From contig NZ_RCBY01000058.1 of the NCBI RefSeq assembly GCF_003838195.1, positions 1 through 36,324 on the forward strand: a stretch of 36,324 bases of DNA. Direction: 5' to 3'. The stretch comes from Okeania hirsuta (GTDB lineage Bacteria; Cyanobacteriota; Cyanobacteriia; Cyanobacteriales; Microcoleaceae). The notes beneath the pieces were generated by a model. The model was not told the origin of the DNA, searched no databases, and saw only the letters and a program-made list of their open reading frames with translations. Below are positions 9,402-18,366 of this stretch, in pieces. A program made the position numbers and the translations under genes. Within the stretch, counting starts at the first letter, position 1. Each line of letters starts with the position of its first letter.

Positions 9402-9530
9402 TATATCATGTCTGCTTAATTAGTGATAGAAAACTTTCTTCTTCTGTTCCTTCTTTTTTCCTCCTGACTTTTGACTCCTGAGGAGGTCCTCCTCCGTCAT
9501 TATTTATAAGTATTCAACCGGACATGATAT
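9402..9530. repeat. ATATCATGTCCGG-family miniature element
   Basis: A 129-bp copy. The left end is ATATCATGTCTGCTTAATTA, followed by GTGATAGAAAACTTTCTTC. It has a TGACTCC-type tract in the middle, and its right end is TATTTATAAGTATTCAACCG followed by GACATGATAT. With the copy at 3572 it defines the ungapped left-end sequence used to recognise the insertion at 26495-26746. Confidence 0.65.
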
Positions 9531-9546
9531 TACTGCGATAATCTTG

Positions 9547-10365
9547 TTATTCTTCATCTATTTTTTGACCACAATGGGGACAAATTATAGATTTTTTATT
9601 TTGATTTGAAGCCCGTTTTTTTTCTATTTCTTCAGTAAAACCAGAAGCAACTATACCTGCTGGTAAAGCAAATATACCAACTCCTACTAATGCAGCGATC
9701 GCCCCTAAAAATCTACCTAAAGGAGTAATGGGATAAACATCTCCATAACCCACAGTAGTTAAGGTGATAATTCCCCACCACATAGCAGCAGGAATATGAG
9801 GAAAATTATCTGGTTGAGCTTCATTTTCCGCGAAGTAAATTAAACTGGCAGAAGTTACTAATAAAACTAAAGCAATAAATAAAGTAATAACTATCTCTTC
9901 TTGTTTTGACTTGATAACTTTACCAAATAATTTTACTGTGCTTGAATATCTACTAATTTTGAATAACCTAAATATTCTAAACAAGCGAAACGAACGAGTA
10001 AATATTAGATTTGGCCAAAATAAAGGTAAGTAAAATGGAAGAATTGCGATTAAATCAATAATTGCTAAAGGTTTAACCATAAATCGTATTCTTCCCCATA
10101 CTGGATGCTTATATCTAGGAGCAACATTGGATGACCAAACTCGCAAAATATATTCTATGGTAAATATAATTACTGATATTAGTTCAAAGTTATCTAACCA
10201 GATTTGGTATGGTTGATAAATCTCTTCTACTGTGGAGATAATTACAACTAGAATACTCAGAAAAATCAATGTGATGATGCAGATTTTGAAGGTTTTGCTG
10301 TAAATATCTCCGGGATTATCTAGCTCAATAATTTGAAATATTCGACGTTTGATTTTGTCAAGCAT
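9547..10365 (-). CDS. Voltage-gated potassium channel, six transmembrane segments
   Basis: A 272-residue inner- or thylakoid-membrane channel of the Kv-like ion-transport family. Hydrophobic segments lie at about 27-47, 57-77, 99-117, 158-178 and 215-242. The S4 sensor, around RSFRLFRIFRLFKISR, has arginines every third residue (124, 127, 130, 133). The pore helix and selectivity filter are AAMWWGIITLTTVGYGD, with TVGYGD at 204-209, giving K+ selectivity. After S6 comes a short charged tail ending in CPHCGQKIDEE (262-272). This is a single CxxC half-ribbon, so any zinc site would have to form between subunits. Length is typical of bacterial Kv channels. No partner gene is adjacent. Function as a K+ channel is solid; its physiological role is unknown. 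Confidence 0.9.
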   Translation of the reverse strand: MLDKIKRRIFQIIELDNPGDIYSKTFKICIITLIFLSILVVIISTVEEIYQPYQIWLDNFELISVIIFTIEYILRVWSSNVAPRYKHPVWGRIRFMVKPLAIIDLIAILPFYLPLFWPNLIFTRSFRLFRIFRLFKISRYSSTVKLFGKVIKSKQEEIVITLFIALVLLVTSASLIYFAENEAQPDNFPHIPAAMWWGIITLTTVGYGDVYPITPLGRFLGAIAALVGVGIFALPAGIVASGFTEEIEKKRASNQNKKSIICPHCGQKIDEE

Positions 10366-10387
10366 TTTTCTAGATAAGTTTTGGAGT

Positions 10388-10514
10388 TATAGCAATTCCC
10401 AAAAAGCGTGAGGTACAAAATTTTAGGCTTGAGGGAACAGGGAACAGGGAACAGGGAACAGGGAATAAAAAGACAAAAAGATAACTGTACCTCATGACTT
10501 TGGGAAACGTTATA
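10388..10514. repeat. Small inverted-repeat element with internal tandem heptamers
   Basis: A terminal segment containing TTCCCAAAAAGCGTGAGGTA (10396-10415) is the imperfect reverse complement of one containing TACCTCATGACTTTGGGAA (10488-10506). Both are framed by TATA. The interior contains GGGAACA repeated about four times near 10434-10465. The unit is about 127 bp, has no coding capacity and ends 3 bp before the stop of the next minus-strand gene. Confidence 0.55.
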
Positions 10515-10517
10515 TTT

Positions 10518-11846
10518 TCATTTTTTGCAGAGAATTATATAGTCATCTAATCCATAGTTTGAGTTATGATTTAATCCAAGATATTGACGTTTAAGTGGGC
10601 TTATATATTTTTGAGGAGGTAATTTTTCATTAGCATACTTCAAAAAGTCTTTATGATATTCTCTGATTCCTGTTGAAGTAACATATTTATACCACTCCAG
10701 TTTTAACCCTAACTCCTCAACAAACTTTTCAAGCAAGTTTTTTTCTTGGATAATATCTTCTTTGGGCTGCATATTATAAAATCCGAATAATCTTTTTATT
10801 TGAACAATTAACATTACATAACCATCACTACTCAAACTCTCCTGAAATATTTTTCGATAAACATCGAAAGACTTTTTCTTTTCTGCTTGGTCAGCAAATA
10901 AACAGTGAGAAATAACTATAAAGTCAAAAAAGCGTTGTGGCAAAACTTTCGATTGCTCGTTGTATGTAAAAATATCAGTTGTATCAAATCGAAAATAAAG
11001 ATTAGTTGGCATTCTTTGTTGTTCTATATATTGTCGCCAAAATTGAAGACCTCGATATTGAAATTGAGCTTGTTTTTCCAAAGAATAGTAACAAATGTGC
11101 ATTGGAGGAGGGGAGAAAAAACCACTACTACTTTGTAGGAATAAAGCTAACCCATAAGCAACGGTTCCCGGACCAGCACCGATGTCAAGAATATTAAGTT
11201 TTGTAGGCAATAATCCAGATTTATATACTAGAAACCAAGCCAAATAACTAGAATATACATGATCGGGAAAATATTTCATCATATAAACATAAGGAGTAAA
11301 ATTAAAAGCATAATCAGGATCTATATTACGCTTTAGTAATTTCATATCCTCGATCGCTGCTTGCAATTCTGATACTCGTTTTTCTTGGGGCACTCTATTA
11401 ATTTCTTCCTGTATATACTCTGCCAAACTTGATTCAAAATCGTCAAATATCCGTTCATAGATTCCAGTACATTGCAATAAATTTTCATCTTTTTCAATTA
11501 ACTGAAAACTCTTCGTGACAAACTCAATAAATTTTGGTTCTGGGGTCAATATATAGTCATCAAGTCGTCTAATTACTGCCTCGTCAAAATCAATCTTTAA
11601 TTCTAACTCATCTAATTTATAAACAGCTTTTCTCAGATGTTCATTTAAACTGTTGATTTCTCTGTCTTTATCATTTAGAGATGTCTGAAACTTCAGCTTA
11701 TCCTGATACAACTTCTCTAGGGGCGATAATTTAGCTCCTGAATTTTCAATAGTTTTAAATATATGATTAGCTTGAGCATTTTTGCCTTGTTTTAGGGCAA
11801 ACCAAAACTTTAGAGAACGCCAAAAATTTGTGATGTAATTATTCAT
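10518..11846 (-). CDS. Class I SAM-dependent methyltransferase-like protein with N-terminal coiled coil
   Basis: A 442-residue soluble protein. Residues 30-95 and 140-172 are predicted coiled coil or helical (rich in E, K, L, D). The Rossmann core starts at 218 with motif I LNILDIGAGPGTVAYG, the SAM-binding glycine loop. Later strands include FDFIVISHCLFAD and DGYVMLIVQI, consistent with motifs IV-V of class I methyltransferases. The substrate cannot be read from the sequence. The overall plan (HVYSSYLAWFL before motif I) loosely recalls Rsm22-type ribosome-associated methyltransferases, but I could not see that family's cysteine cluster, so I do not assign it. A decayed copy of codons about 39-66 lies upstream at 11943-12025, suggesting a former tandem paralogue. 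Confidence 0.72.
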   Translation of the reverse strand: MNNYITNFWRSLKFWFALKQGKNAQANHIFKTIENSGAKLSPLEKLYQDKLKFQTSLNDKDREINSLNEHLRKAVYKLDELELKIDFDEAVIRRLDDYILTPEPKFIEFVTKSFQLIEKDENLLQCTGIYERIFDDFESSLAEYIQEEINRVPQEKRVSELQAAIEDMKLLKRNIDPDYAFNFTPYVYMMKYFPDHVYSSYLAWFLVYKSGLLPTKLNILDIGAGPGTVAYGLALFLQSSSGFFSPPPMHICYYSLEKQAQFQYRGLQFWRQYIEQQRMPTNLYFRFDTTDIFTYNEQSKVLPQRFFDFIVISHCLFADQAEKKKSFDVYRKIFQESLSSDGYVMLIVQIKRLFGFYNMQPKEDIIQEKNLLEKFVEELGLKLEWYKYVTSTGIREYHKDFLKYANEKLPPQKYISPLKRQYLGLNHNSNYGLDDYIILCKK

Positions 11847-11942
11847 TAGTCAATTCTGCCTGAAATTATTTTATTCCTCAATTATTTAGTTTTTGTATTA
11901 ACTTAATCGGGGAAATTTTGAGAATTTATCCCTAAATTAAAT

Positions 11943-12025
11943 TGTTGATTTCTCTATCTTTGTTATGTTAAAGATGCCTGAAACTTCAGCCCATTCTGAT
12001 CCAACTTTTCTAGGAGCGATAATTT
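11943..12025 (-). pseudogene. Fragmentary duplicate of the methyltransferase-like gene
   Basis: This 83-bp stretch aligns without gaps to 11652-11734 inside the neighbouring gene, with roughly 85% identity by eye. Translated on the minus strand it starts KLSLLEKL and then hits a stop, against KLSPLEKLYQDKLKFQTSL in the intact gene. It is best explained as the remnant of a tandem duplicate. Immediately beyond it (12026) lies an end of the ATACCAATTT element. Confidence 0.7.
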
Positions 12026-12052
12026 ATACCAATTTGGAAAAAGAATGTTATA
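12026..12052. repeat. Solo end of the ATACCAATTT miniature-element family
   Basis: ATACCAATTTGGAAAAAGAATGTTA-type sequence matches the left ends at 19194, 31937, 33831 and 35781. No right end is seen nearby, so it is a solo or truncated copy. Confidence 0.5.
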
Positions 12053-12145
12053 GCAGTTGAAGGAAAGGTTAGGATAGATCAAAAACTGAAAACTCAAACA
12101 ACCTAAGATTTTTTCTTCTTACTTCTTCCTTCTTCTTTCTTCCTT

Positions 12146-13027
12146 TTATTCATAAGTAAATCCTGCTTGACCTTCTTTAATTTCTACATCACTCAGTATT
12201 TCTACTAACTGAGATTTGAAGCTTTGATAATTTTTATTTTCATTATTGTACCACCAACTATACTTTTTTTTCATATCTATAGCTTCCTCGCGAGTGCTTG
12301 CTATGAGCGATCGCTTATGACTAGCATGAAACTCTTGAATTACAACTCTATCTACAAAATTTAGTTGTCTAATAAAATTTTCTTGTTCTTCTGGCAAAGT
12401 CGGCAGTAAAGGAGTAATAGTAATAGAAAGTTTAGGCAAATAACCTGTTAAATCATTAATTGTAGTTTTAATTTTTTTCATAGCATTAAGTCTAGCTCTA
12501 ATACTAGGAGTTTGAGGCTCAAAATCTTTTCTTATTTTCTCACTACCAGTGGGAATACTCATATTAATTCTTAGATGTTTAAATCGCTGTAAAATATCAA
12601 TATCTCTAGTTATCATTGGGCTGCGAGTTTGGATAACTAAAATTGGTCGATATTCCAACATTACTTCTAATAATCTACGAGTTAATTGAGTTTTAGATTC
12701 TATCGGTTGATAGGGGTCTGTCACACTACTCATATAAATACTAGGGGCTTTACTAGGATTTTTCTTATCCCATTTCAATAATTCTTTCTCTAAAACTTCC
12801 GCAGCATTTTCTTTAATAAAAACCCATTTTCCCCATTCATCTCTCATTTTTTCATTAGGGCTAAAAGCAGCAGCATAACAATAGCTACAACCATATTGAC
12901 AACCACGATACGGATTTAAAGTAAAGTCATAAGCTTTAATAAAACCAGTAGCTTTATTTAATATCGATTTAGCGTTTTGTGCGTAAACATCAGCACTGCC
13001 AAATTTTTCACTAACTACTAATATCAT
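12146..13027 (-). CDS. SplB-like radical SAM protein (Rv2578c/PA0069 type)
   Basis: A 293-residue radical S-adenosylmethionine enzyme. The [4Fe-4S] cluster motif is RGCQYGCSYCYA, with Cys43, Cys47 and Cys50 (CxxxCxxC). It follows the AYDFTLNPYRGC signature shared with spore photoproduct lyase-like proteins often labelled DNA repair photolyase. Other family features are the SSVTDPYQPIE segment and TRSPMITRDIDIL. The true substrate of this subfamily is not established, so a DNA-repair role is only a family-level guess. The ATG start lies inside a repeat end: read on the minus strand, the repeat ends CCGAACATGATAT and the gene reads ATGATATTAGTAG. The next in-frame Met is far inside the domain, so the element appears to have provided the translation start. 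No Shine-Dalgarno sequence is visible. Confidence 0.82.
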   Translation of the reverse strand: MILVVSEKFGSADVYAQNAKSILNKATGFIKAYDFTLNPYRGCQYGCSYCYAAAFSPNEKMRDEWGKWVFIKENAAEVLEKELLKWDKKNPSKAPSIYMSSVTDPYQPIESKTQLTRRLLEVMLEYRPILVIQTRSPMITRDIDILQRFKHLRINMSIPTGSEKIRKDFEPQTPSIRARLNAMKKIKTTINDLTGYLPKLSITITPLLPTLPEEQENFIRQLNFVDRVVIQEFHASHKRSLIASTREEAIDMKKKYSWWYNNENKNYQSFKSQLVEILSDVEIKEGQAGFTYE

Positions 13028-13241
13028 GTTCGGTTGAATACTTAATAAATAACTGTTGTGAGGAGTCAGGAGTCAGGACTCAGGAGTCAGGAGGGAAGAA
13101 AGGAGTAATACATAGGAAATATTAGAGAATAGTATTGATAATTTCAGGATTTATTTGGTACTGTCAGTGTTATCAGTCCTTAAATTTTATTATAACTGAC
13201 CCGTCCGTTAGCGTAGCTCCCCCGGAGGGGGAACATGATAT
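13021..13241. repeat. ATATCATGTCCGG-family element overlapping the radical SAM start
   Basis: ATATCATGTTCGGTTGAATA at 13021-13040, followed by CTTAATAAATAA, matches the family's right end in inverted orientation. GGAACATGATAT at about 13230-13241 may be the other end. AGGAGTCAGG heptamers lie at about 13060-13100. GCGTAGCTCCCCCGGAGGGG near 13211-13230 is a small palindrome inside it. Confidence 0.55.
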
Positions 13242-13655
13242 AATATATTAAATGATGAAAATGTTTTTTAAAGTTACCAAAATTCCAGATTAATTCAGTA
13301 TTTTCAAGGCTAAAATTTTCATAAATAAAATCAACAAATTTTTTGTTGAAAAGGATGTAAATTTTAATTTAATTAGAACAAAACTATTCCAGAAAATAGG
13401 CAGTAGGCAGTAAGGGAAAAGAATTGATAAATTCTGTGTGATAATTGATTTGATTTTTTATTATAGGAGATGTCTATTTTAAATTCCCAGCTCTGTTGTT
13501 GTAAGCATTTCCTACGGAATGCTGCGCAAACAGCATTCAGCTATGAGTTATGAACTTATATCATGTCCGGATAATAGCGCGATCAAAAAACTTTCTCTTT
13601 CTTCTTCTTTCTTCCCTCCTGTCTCCTGTCTCCTGACTCCTGACTCCTTCATCTT
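13028..13655. other. Repeat-filled spacer before bvdR stop
   Basis: No gene is supportable. Contents are the element at 13021-13241, heptamer repeats, and one end of the TAGACATCTCC family (GGAGATGTCTA near 13468-13478). There is also a GCTGCGCAAACAGCATTC-type small repeat near 13521-13538. Last comes a left end ATATCATGTCCGGATAATAG at 13558-13577, with the usual GATCAAAAAACTTTCTC after it and a heptamer tract up to about 13648. Confidence 0.5.
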
Positions 13656-14660
13656 CTATAGATTAATAATTTTATTTATTTCTGATGCTTTTCTAGTCGC
13701 CTCAGCAACTTTTAGGGTATACAAACTTGCTTCTGGAGTTACATATAAAGGAGTTCCCTCCAATAAATGTTCAATTACCATTTTTGTATCTTTAGCAAAT
13801 AAACCTCGTCGCGCCCCCACTTCTATAGTTTCTGTTTTTTCTCCCTGCAATAGTTGACCTTGTTGAGGAGTAAAAATTAATGTGCCTGCTTCGCCGTAAA
13901 GAGTAAAAGTGTTTTCTGAGATCCAAAATTTGTCACCTTTGCCATAGACGCTTTCCCCAATAACACCATTGCTAAATTTTAACTGGGCAGTACACAAACA
14001 AGCATTATAAAGGTCTGCTTCAGTGTACCAAAACTGACTTTGGCAATTGACATTATCAACTTGACCAAATAGGTCGGTAAACCGATGCAAACGAGAAAGC
14101 GCTCCCATAAAAGGAAAGCCAAATAATGAAGGCTGATAAGTCCATTTTACAGGTGCTGGCTGTTTAGAATTGATTGTAATGTAACGAGCGTAGAAGACTT
14201 TACCAATAGCTGATAAAGATTGTTTAATCGCATTATGGAGACTGCCGAGAAGCTCAATATGTTCGACGTGCAATAGCTTATTTTTCTTAGCTGCCAGAGA
14301 AATTAATGATTCGGCTTCATTTGAGTCTAGGGAAAGAGGATACTCCACAATGATGTGTTTATCATTTTCTAGGGCTGCACGAACAATTGATCCATGGTCT
14401 CTATTAATAGTAGAAACGATAACTAGATCCAAATCTTCTCGTTTTACCAACTGTTGCCAAGAAGCTGTATTCTGAACTTGGAAGGTTTGACTAAATTCCT
14501 CAGTTTTTTCTGGGGTATGACCTGCTACCGCAACTAGGAGCGATCGCGTATCTACTTTTAATGCCTCAGCTCTAGTTTTAGCAGCATGACCAGTACCAAC
14601 AATACCTACTCTGATCGGGATAGTGGGGCATAAAGAGGAAGAGAGATTTGTTTGGGTCAT
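13656..14660 (-). CDS. bvdR: Biliverdin reductase (Gfo/Idh/MocA fold, cyanobacterial BvdR type)
   Basis: A 334-residue NAD(P)H-dependent oxidoreductase expected to reduce biliverdin to bilirubin in the cytosol; in Synechocystis BvdR affects phycobiliprotein content. The N-terminal Rossmann motif is VGIVGTGHAAKTRAEAL (18-34). Features I associate with cyanobacterial BvdR rather than other family members are the STINRDHG segment, IIVEYPLSL where sugar dehydrogenases have EKP, HVEHIELLG, VFYARY, PAPVKWTY, ALSRLHRFTDLFG and the late GARRGLF. The usual catalytic EKP lysine is replaced by Tyr in EYP, as in BvdR. Length fits the family. It is divergent from the ferredoxin cluster with about 310 bp between starts. 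Family assignment is from memory of the Synechocystis protein. Confidence 0.86.
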   Translation of the reverse strand: MTQTNLSSSLCPTIPIRVGIVGTGHAAKTRAEALKVDTRSLLVAVAGHTPEKTEEFSQTFQVQNTASWQQLVKREDLDLVIVSTINRDHGSIVRAALENDKHIIVEYPLSLDSNEAESLISLAAKKNKLLHVEHIELLGSLHNAIKQSLSAIGKVFYARYITINSKQPAPVKWTYQPSLFGFPFMGALSRLHRFTDLFGQVDNVNCQSQFWYTEADLYNACLCTAQLKFSNGVIGESVYGKGDKFWISENTFTLYGEAGTLIFTPQQGQLLQGEKTETIEVGARRGLFAKDTKMVIEHLLEGTPLYVTPEASLYTLKVAEATRKASEINKIINL

Positions 14661-14969
14661 AGTTAAAGTACAAAATTAAAATATTATACTTTAGATTATA
14701 TATGTCAATGACTGTGCTAAAATTCAATATTTTTTAATATCTGTCTGAGAGTTGTTGTCCAATCAGGTATAAGTAATCAGAATTAAATTAGAATTATTTA
14801 TAACAAATTCTATAGTAATTTTTTGCCTAATTTGTTTTACAACATTGATTTTTTCCCTTAATATCAAAGATGGAAATAAAACAAGTACAAATAATTTGGC
14901 TAATCAAGCCTTGTGTTTTGTATAAGTTTAAATTATATATAGACAAAACTAGCTGAAGAGGAAAAATAA
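14661..14969. other. Divergent intergenic region between bvdR and the ferredoxin cluster
   Basis: About 310 bp of AT-rich sequence between two divergent starts. It should hold promoters for both directions. Only one rightward promoter candidate could be picked out (14911-14939). I saw no repeat element here, unlike most spacers in the window. Confidence 0.5.
14911..14939 (+). promoter_or_regulatory. Candidate promoter of the ferredoxin cluster
   Basis: TTGTGT (14911-14916) and TATATA (14934-14939) are separated by 17 nt, a plausible -35/-10 pair. The predicted transcript start lies about 25 bp before the first ferredoxin ATG, whose Shine-Dalgarno-like GAGG is at about 14958. In such AT-rich DNA chance matches are common. 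Confidence 0.35.
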
Positions 14970-15263
14970 ATGGCCACTTACAAAGTTACTCTAGTTACAC
15001 CAGATGGTGAAAAAGTAATTGAATGTCCTGATGATGAGATCATTCTTGATGTTGCTGAAGATCAAGGATTAGATATACCCTATTCCTGTCGCGCTGGTGC
15101 TTGCTCCTCCTGTGCTGGTAAAATTGAATCAGGTACAGTAGATCAAGACGATCAGTCATTTTTAGATGATGACCAGATAGAACAAGGATATGTACTAACC
15201 TGTGTGGCCAAACCAACGTCTGATTGTACTATTAAAACTAACGTGGAAGAAGAGCTAGGATAA
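14970..15263 (+). CDS. Plant-type [2Fe-2S] ferredoxin, first of three tandem copies
   Basis: A 97-residue soluble electron carrier of the PetF type, normally reduced by photosystem I. It supplies FNR, nitrite reductase, bilin reductases and other enzymes. The cluster ligands are Cys40, Cys45, Cys48 and Cys78 in [13 protein letters not shown] and LTCVA. The C-terminus ends NVEEELG instead of the usual THQEE..LY, and a Lys (CVAKP) replaces the common Tyr, so it is the most divergent C-terminus of the trio. The start is the family start with a GAGG Shine-Dalgarno 8 nt upstream. The gap to the next copy is about 390 bp and contains a terminator-like hairpin, so copies may be separately transcribed. 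Which of the three is the main photosynthetic ferredoxin cannot be told. Confidence 0.93.
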   Translation: MATYKVTLVTPDGEKVIECPDDEIILDVAEDQGLDIPYSCRAGACSSCAGKIESGTVDQDDQSFLDDDQIEQGYVLTCVAKPTSDCTIKTNVEEELG

Positions 15264-15949
<686 letters not shown>

Positions 15950-16016
15950 AGTTAGCAGCTTCAAGTCAATCAAAAATCAAAAAAATTGTCTAATTAATTA
16001 TTGAGAGGAAAATTAT

Positions 16017-16325
16017 ATGCCTACCTACAAAGTTACTCTAATAAATGAAGAAGAGGGAATCAACCAAACTATTGATTGTGCTGATGATACCTATATCCTT
16101 GATGCTGCTGAAGAAGCAGGTATTGACCTACCTTACTCCTGTCGTGCTGGTGCTTGTTCGAGCTGTGCAGGAAAGGTAGAAGGTAACGCAGATGATGTAA
16201 TAGATCAAAGTGATGGCTCCTTCTTGGATGACGATCAGATTGCAGAAGGATATGTACTAACTTGTGTTGCTTACCCTAAAAAAGACTGCACCGTTACGAC
16301 TCACCAAGAAGAGGCACTTACTTAG
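16017..16325 (+). CDS. Plant-type [2Fe-2S] ferredoxin, third of three
   Basis: A 102-residue PetF-type ferredoxin. The N-terminus [20 protein letters not shown] is the copy most like textbook cyanobacterial PetF. Ligands are Cys42, Cys47, Cys50 and Cys83. An unusual insertion of about three residues ([17 protein letters not shown] against the usual KxxxGTVDQSDQSF) lengthens the loop after the cluster-binding segment, which could change partner recognition (inference). It has a GAGAGG Shine-Dalgarno before the ATG. Downstream, 16326-16411 holds no gene. Confidence 0.93.
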   Translation: MPTYKVTLINEEEGINQTIDCADDTYILDAAEEAGIDLPYSCRAGACSSCAGKVEGNADDVIDQSDGSFLDDDQIAEGYVLTCVAYPKKDCTVTTHQEEALT

Positions 16326-16411
16326 TAGTTGAGAGAGTGTTTGTCAAATAAATATTAGACAGCGTAGTGGCGCGTCAAGCTTAAAATGGTATTGACATGG
16401 AGAAACAGGTG

Positions 16412-16543
16412 TTAAGAGTCTTGGCGTGCCACAGTTTCAACAACAGGATAAAGATGCTTCAATTTAATTCGTGCATCTTGGGTTGTCAAATGCCAAATTA
16501 CTTGACTAGCTGTGCGATTTTGTTCCCGACGACTTTTTCCCAT
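16412..16543 (-). pseudogene. Short ORF, possible transposase remnant
   Basis: A 43-codon reading frame starting MGKSRREQNRTASQVIWHL and ending ARQDS. The segment VIWHLTTQDARIKLKHLYP recalls the C-terminal end of cyanobacterial transposases, but I cannot name the family. Overlapping its 3' end is an imperfect inverted repeat, GTGGCGCGTCAAG near 16367 against CTTGGCGTGCCAC near 16420, which could be a decayed element end. Low confidence. Confidence 0.3.
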
Positions 16544-16600
16544 AAGCTCTAGTATTTTTCAACAAACCTAAAAGCTAAAACCTACAACCTACAACCTTCC

Positions 16601-17605
16601 TCAAGTCCAAGCACGGAAGAAAGTATTTTCTTGCCAAACACTGGCTGTTTTTTGTTCGATCGCTCCCATGTCCTGTTGAGTTAACTGTTGAAACGTTTGG
16701 GCGACTCTAACATTAGACTGCAACATTTCCACAGACTCTGTAGCTACGATACAACAATGTACGCCCTCTAAGGACAATACATATCCCATCGCTTCCTCCA
16801 TATTCAATACCCCCGGTCGGAGTAATTTACCGTAAGCTGGTATTTTCATTCCAATAACACCCACATTTTTTTGTTGCGCAACAGGTAACACAGTAGGAGC
16901 AAATGGTCGTGGATGATGTTTGTCAGCAGCATTAATAGAAACCAGAGTCGTGTCAAATGGATAGCGACGTAGTCCCTCAGCAATAATATCAGGTTCGTGA
17001 TGACCTGTAATTCCTGAAAATTTGACTATACCTTGTTCTTTTGCTTCTTCCATTGCTTTGATAGCACCTTGGGAACTGAATATTTCATCTAAAGTTTCTG
17101 TAAATGAAACATGGTGTAACTGCCACGAGTCGAGATAATCTGTATTTAACCGTTTTAGCGATCGCTCTAACTCTCTCCATGCTCCGTCGCGGTCGCGTCT
17201 TCCGGTTTTACTTACCAAAAATATATCTTTTCGATAAGCGGGTAAGACTTTTCCTAAATGTTCTTCACTTGCACCATAACTAGCAGCAGTATCAAAATAT
17301 CTAATTCCTAGAGACAGAGCAGCTTCAATTATTGCAACTGACTCTTTTTCCTGTCCGCTTTTATTGAGGGGTGTTCTTCCTGCTCCACCTAAACCTAACA
17401 ATGGTACTTTTACACCCGTTTTACCTAATACTCGTTCTGGCATTGTGGATGTGGTGGGTAGTTTTTCAGCAGATGCTACTTTGGTTTGAGTCTGTTTATT
17501 GATGGCAGCACCACCGATGATGCCACCCGTAACCGCAAGACTGGTTATTATTAAGTTACGTCGAGTCGTTTTTTTTTCATAGTTATCGATAGGTTTTTTT
17601 AACAT
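16601..17605 (-). CDS. Tat-exported aldo/keto reductase
   Basis: A 334-residue NADPH-dependent aldo/keto reductase. The N-terminus carries a twin-arginine signal: KKTTRRNLIITSLAVTGGII, with Arg15-Arg16, a hydrophobic stretch to about 35 and AxA-like residues near 44-46. It should be exported folded or anchored at the membrane. The catalytic tetrad is visible: Asp105 and Tyr110 (RYFDTAASYG), Lys133 (FLVSKTG) and His164 (WQLHHV). The barrel begins at ERVLGKTGVKVPLLGLG (57-73), typical of the YdhF/YhdN-like branch. Substrate unknown. It is the last of three same-strand genes (48 bp behind 17653-18267), possibly one transcript. Confidence 0.88.
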   Translation of the reverse strand: MLKKPIDNYEKKTTRRNLIITSLAVTGGIIGGAAINKQTQTKVASAEKLPTTSTMPERVLGKTGVKVPLLGLGGAGRTPLNKSGQEKESVAIIEAALSLGIRYFDTAASYGASEEHLGKVLPAYRKDIFLVSKTGRRDRDGAWRELERSLKRLNTDYLDSWQLHHVSFTETLDEIFSSQGAIKAMEEAKEQGIVKFSGITGHHEPDIIAEGLRRYPFDTTLVSINAADKHHPRPFAPTVLPVAQQKNVGVIGMKIPAYGKLLRPGVLNMEEAMGYVLSLEGVHCCIVATESVEMLQSNVRVAQTFQQLTQQDMGAIEQKTASVWQENTFFRAWT

Positions 17606-17652
17606 TATAACAACTCTAAAAAATTATGTTTTTTGTGAGAACAGATTTCATC

Positions 17653-18267
17653 TTAGTAAGGTACAAATGTGACAGACAAGGCTCCTGTGTTACAGTTTTT
17701 ATCATTTGGTTGTACGCCAGGAGTAAAATCTGGATCTATATGCAGTCTTATGAATCCAGGGATAGTAGGTTCTTTAGGACGTATCCAAGCTCTAAGTTCA
17801 GGATTTTCCCTAACCTGACTGAAACTTTTTGGACAGGGAGAAGCATCTTCTGTGAGAATAATTTTAACATCTTGACCAACCTTCCCATTCCAACAGAAGG
17901 GTGAATTCTCGGCATATTCTAAGCCTAAAATATAAGTATTTCTCGGCTTTGTTGCATCTTCTGGAAAAATCCCTCTCCAATACAAATTAATCGCACCATT
18001 ACTTGGATCGAGAGGACTTATTCCTAATTTGGCTAACTTCAGTGATGCAATTTGAAAATCACCATCTGAAATTAAATAACCTGAATCAATACGAAGTTTT
18101 GAACGTAGTCGCCAATTTCCTTGACTATCAAAGTCATCTTTTAATAAAACTGTCTCATTTGAACTAAATTTAAAATCAAAAATAAAGGTTTTTTCAGAGA
18201 AAATTGCTATACTTACTACCATGCTTGCTACCAGAATAAGAACCAGTAAATAATTTTTAATTTTCAT
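17653..18267 (-). CDS. Secreted or membrane-anchored protein of unknown function
   Basis: I do not recognise this 204-residue protein. Residues 3-24 (KNYLLVLILVASMVVSIAIF) are a signal peptide or single membrane anchor, with no lipobox cysteine. The remainder is rich in aromatic and beta-type sequence, e.g. DDFDSQGNWRLRSKLRIDSG. This opening recalls concanavalin/laminin-G-like carbohydrate-binding folds that start with a DDFD..G.W motif. Three cysteines in the mature part (CW, CP, NC) could form one disulfide. It lies 48 bp upstream of the Tat aldo/keto reductase on the same strand. Both are predicted to act outside the cytoplasm, so a shared periplasmic task is possible but unproven. Confidence 0.65.
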   Translation of the reverse strand: MKIKNYLLVLILVASMVVSIAIFSEKTFIFDFKFSSNETVLLKDDFDSQGNWRLRSKLRIDSGYLISDGDFQIASLKLAKLGISPLDPSNGAINLYWRGIFPEDATKPRNTYILGLEYAENSPFCWNGKVGQDVKIILTEDASPCPKSFSQVRENPELRAWIRPKEPTIPGFIRLHIDPDFTPGVQPNDKNCNTGALSVTFVPY

Positions 18268-18366
18268 TGATTTAGTAAATTAATTTGTGGTCAGTTAATA
18301 ATACTACTAATTAATCACAAAAATCAAGGAATAACAAAAACAAGACTTACACACCAACCACTAAAT

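Noticed and set aside
13519-13857. Plus-strand open frame of 112 codons
   Set aside because: The first part is repeat sequence and the rest is antisense to bvdR.
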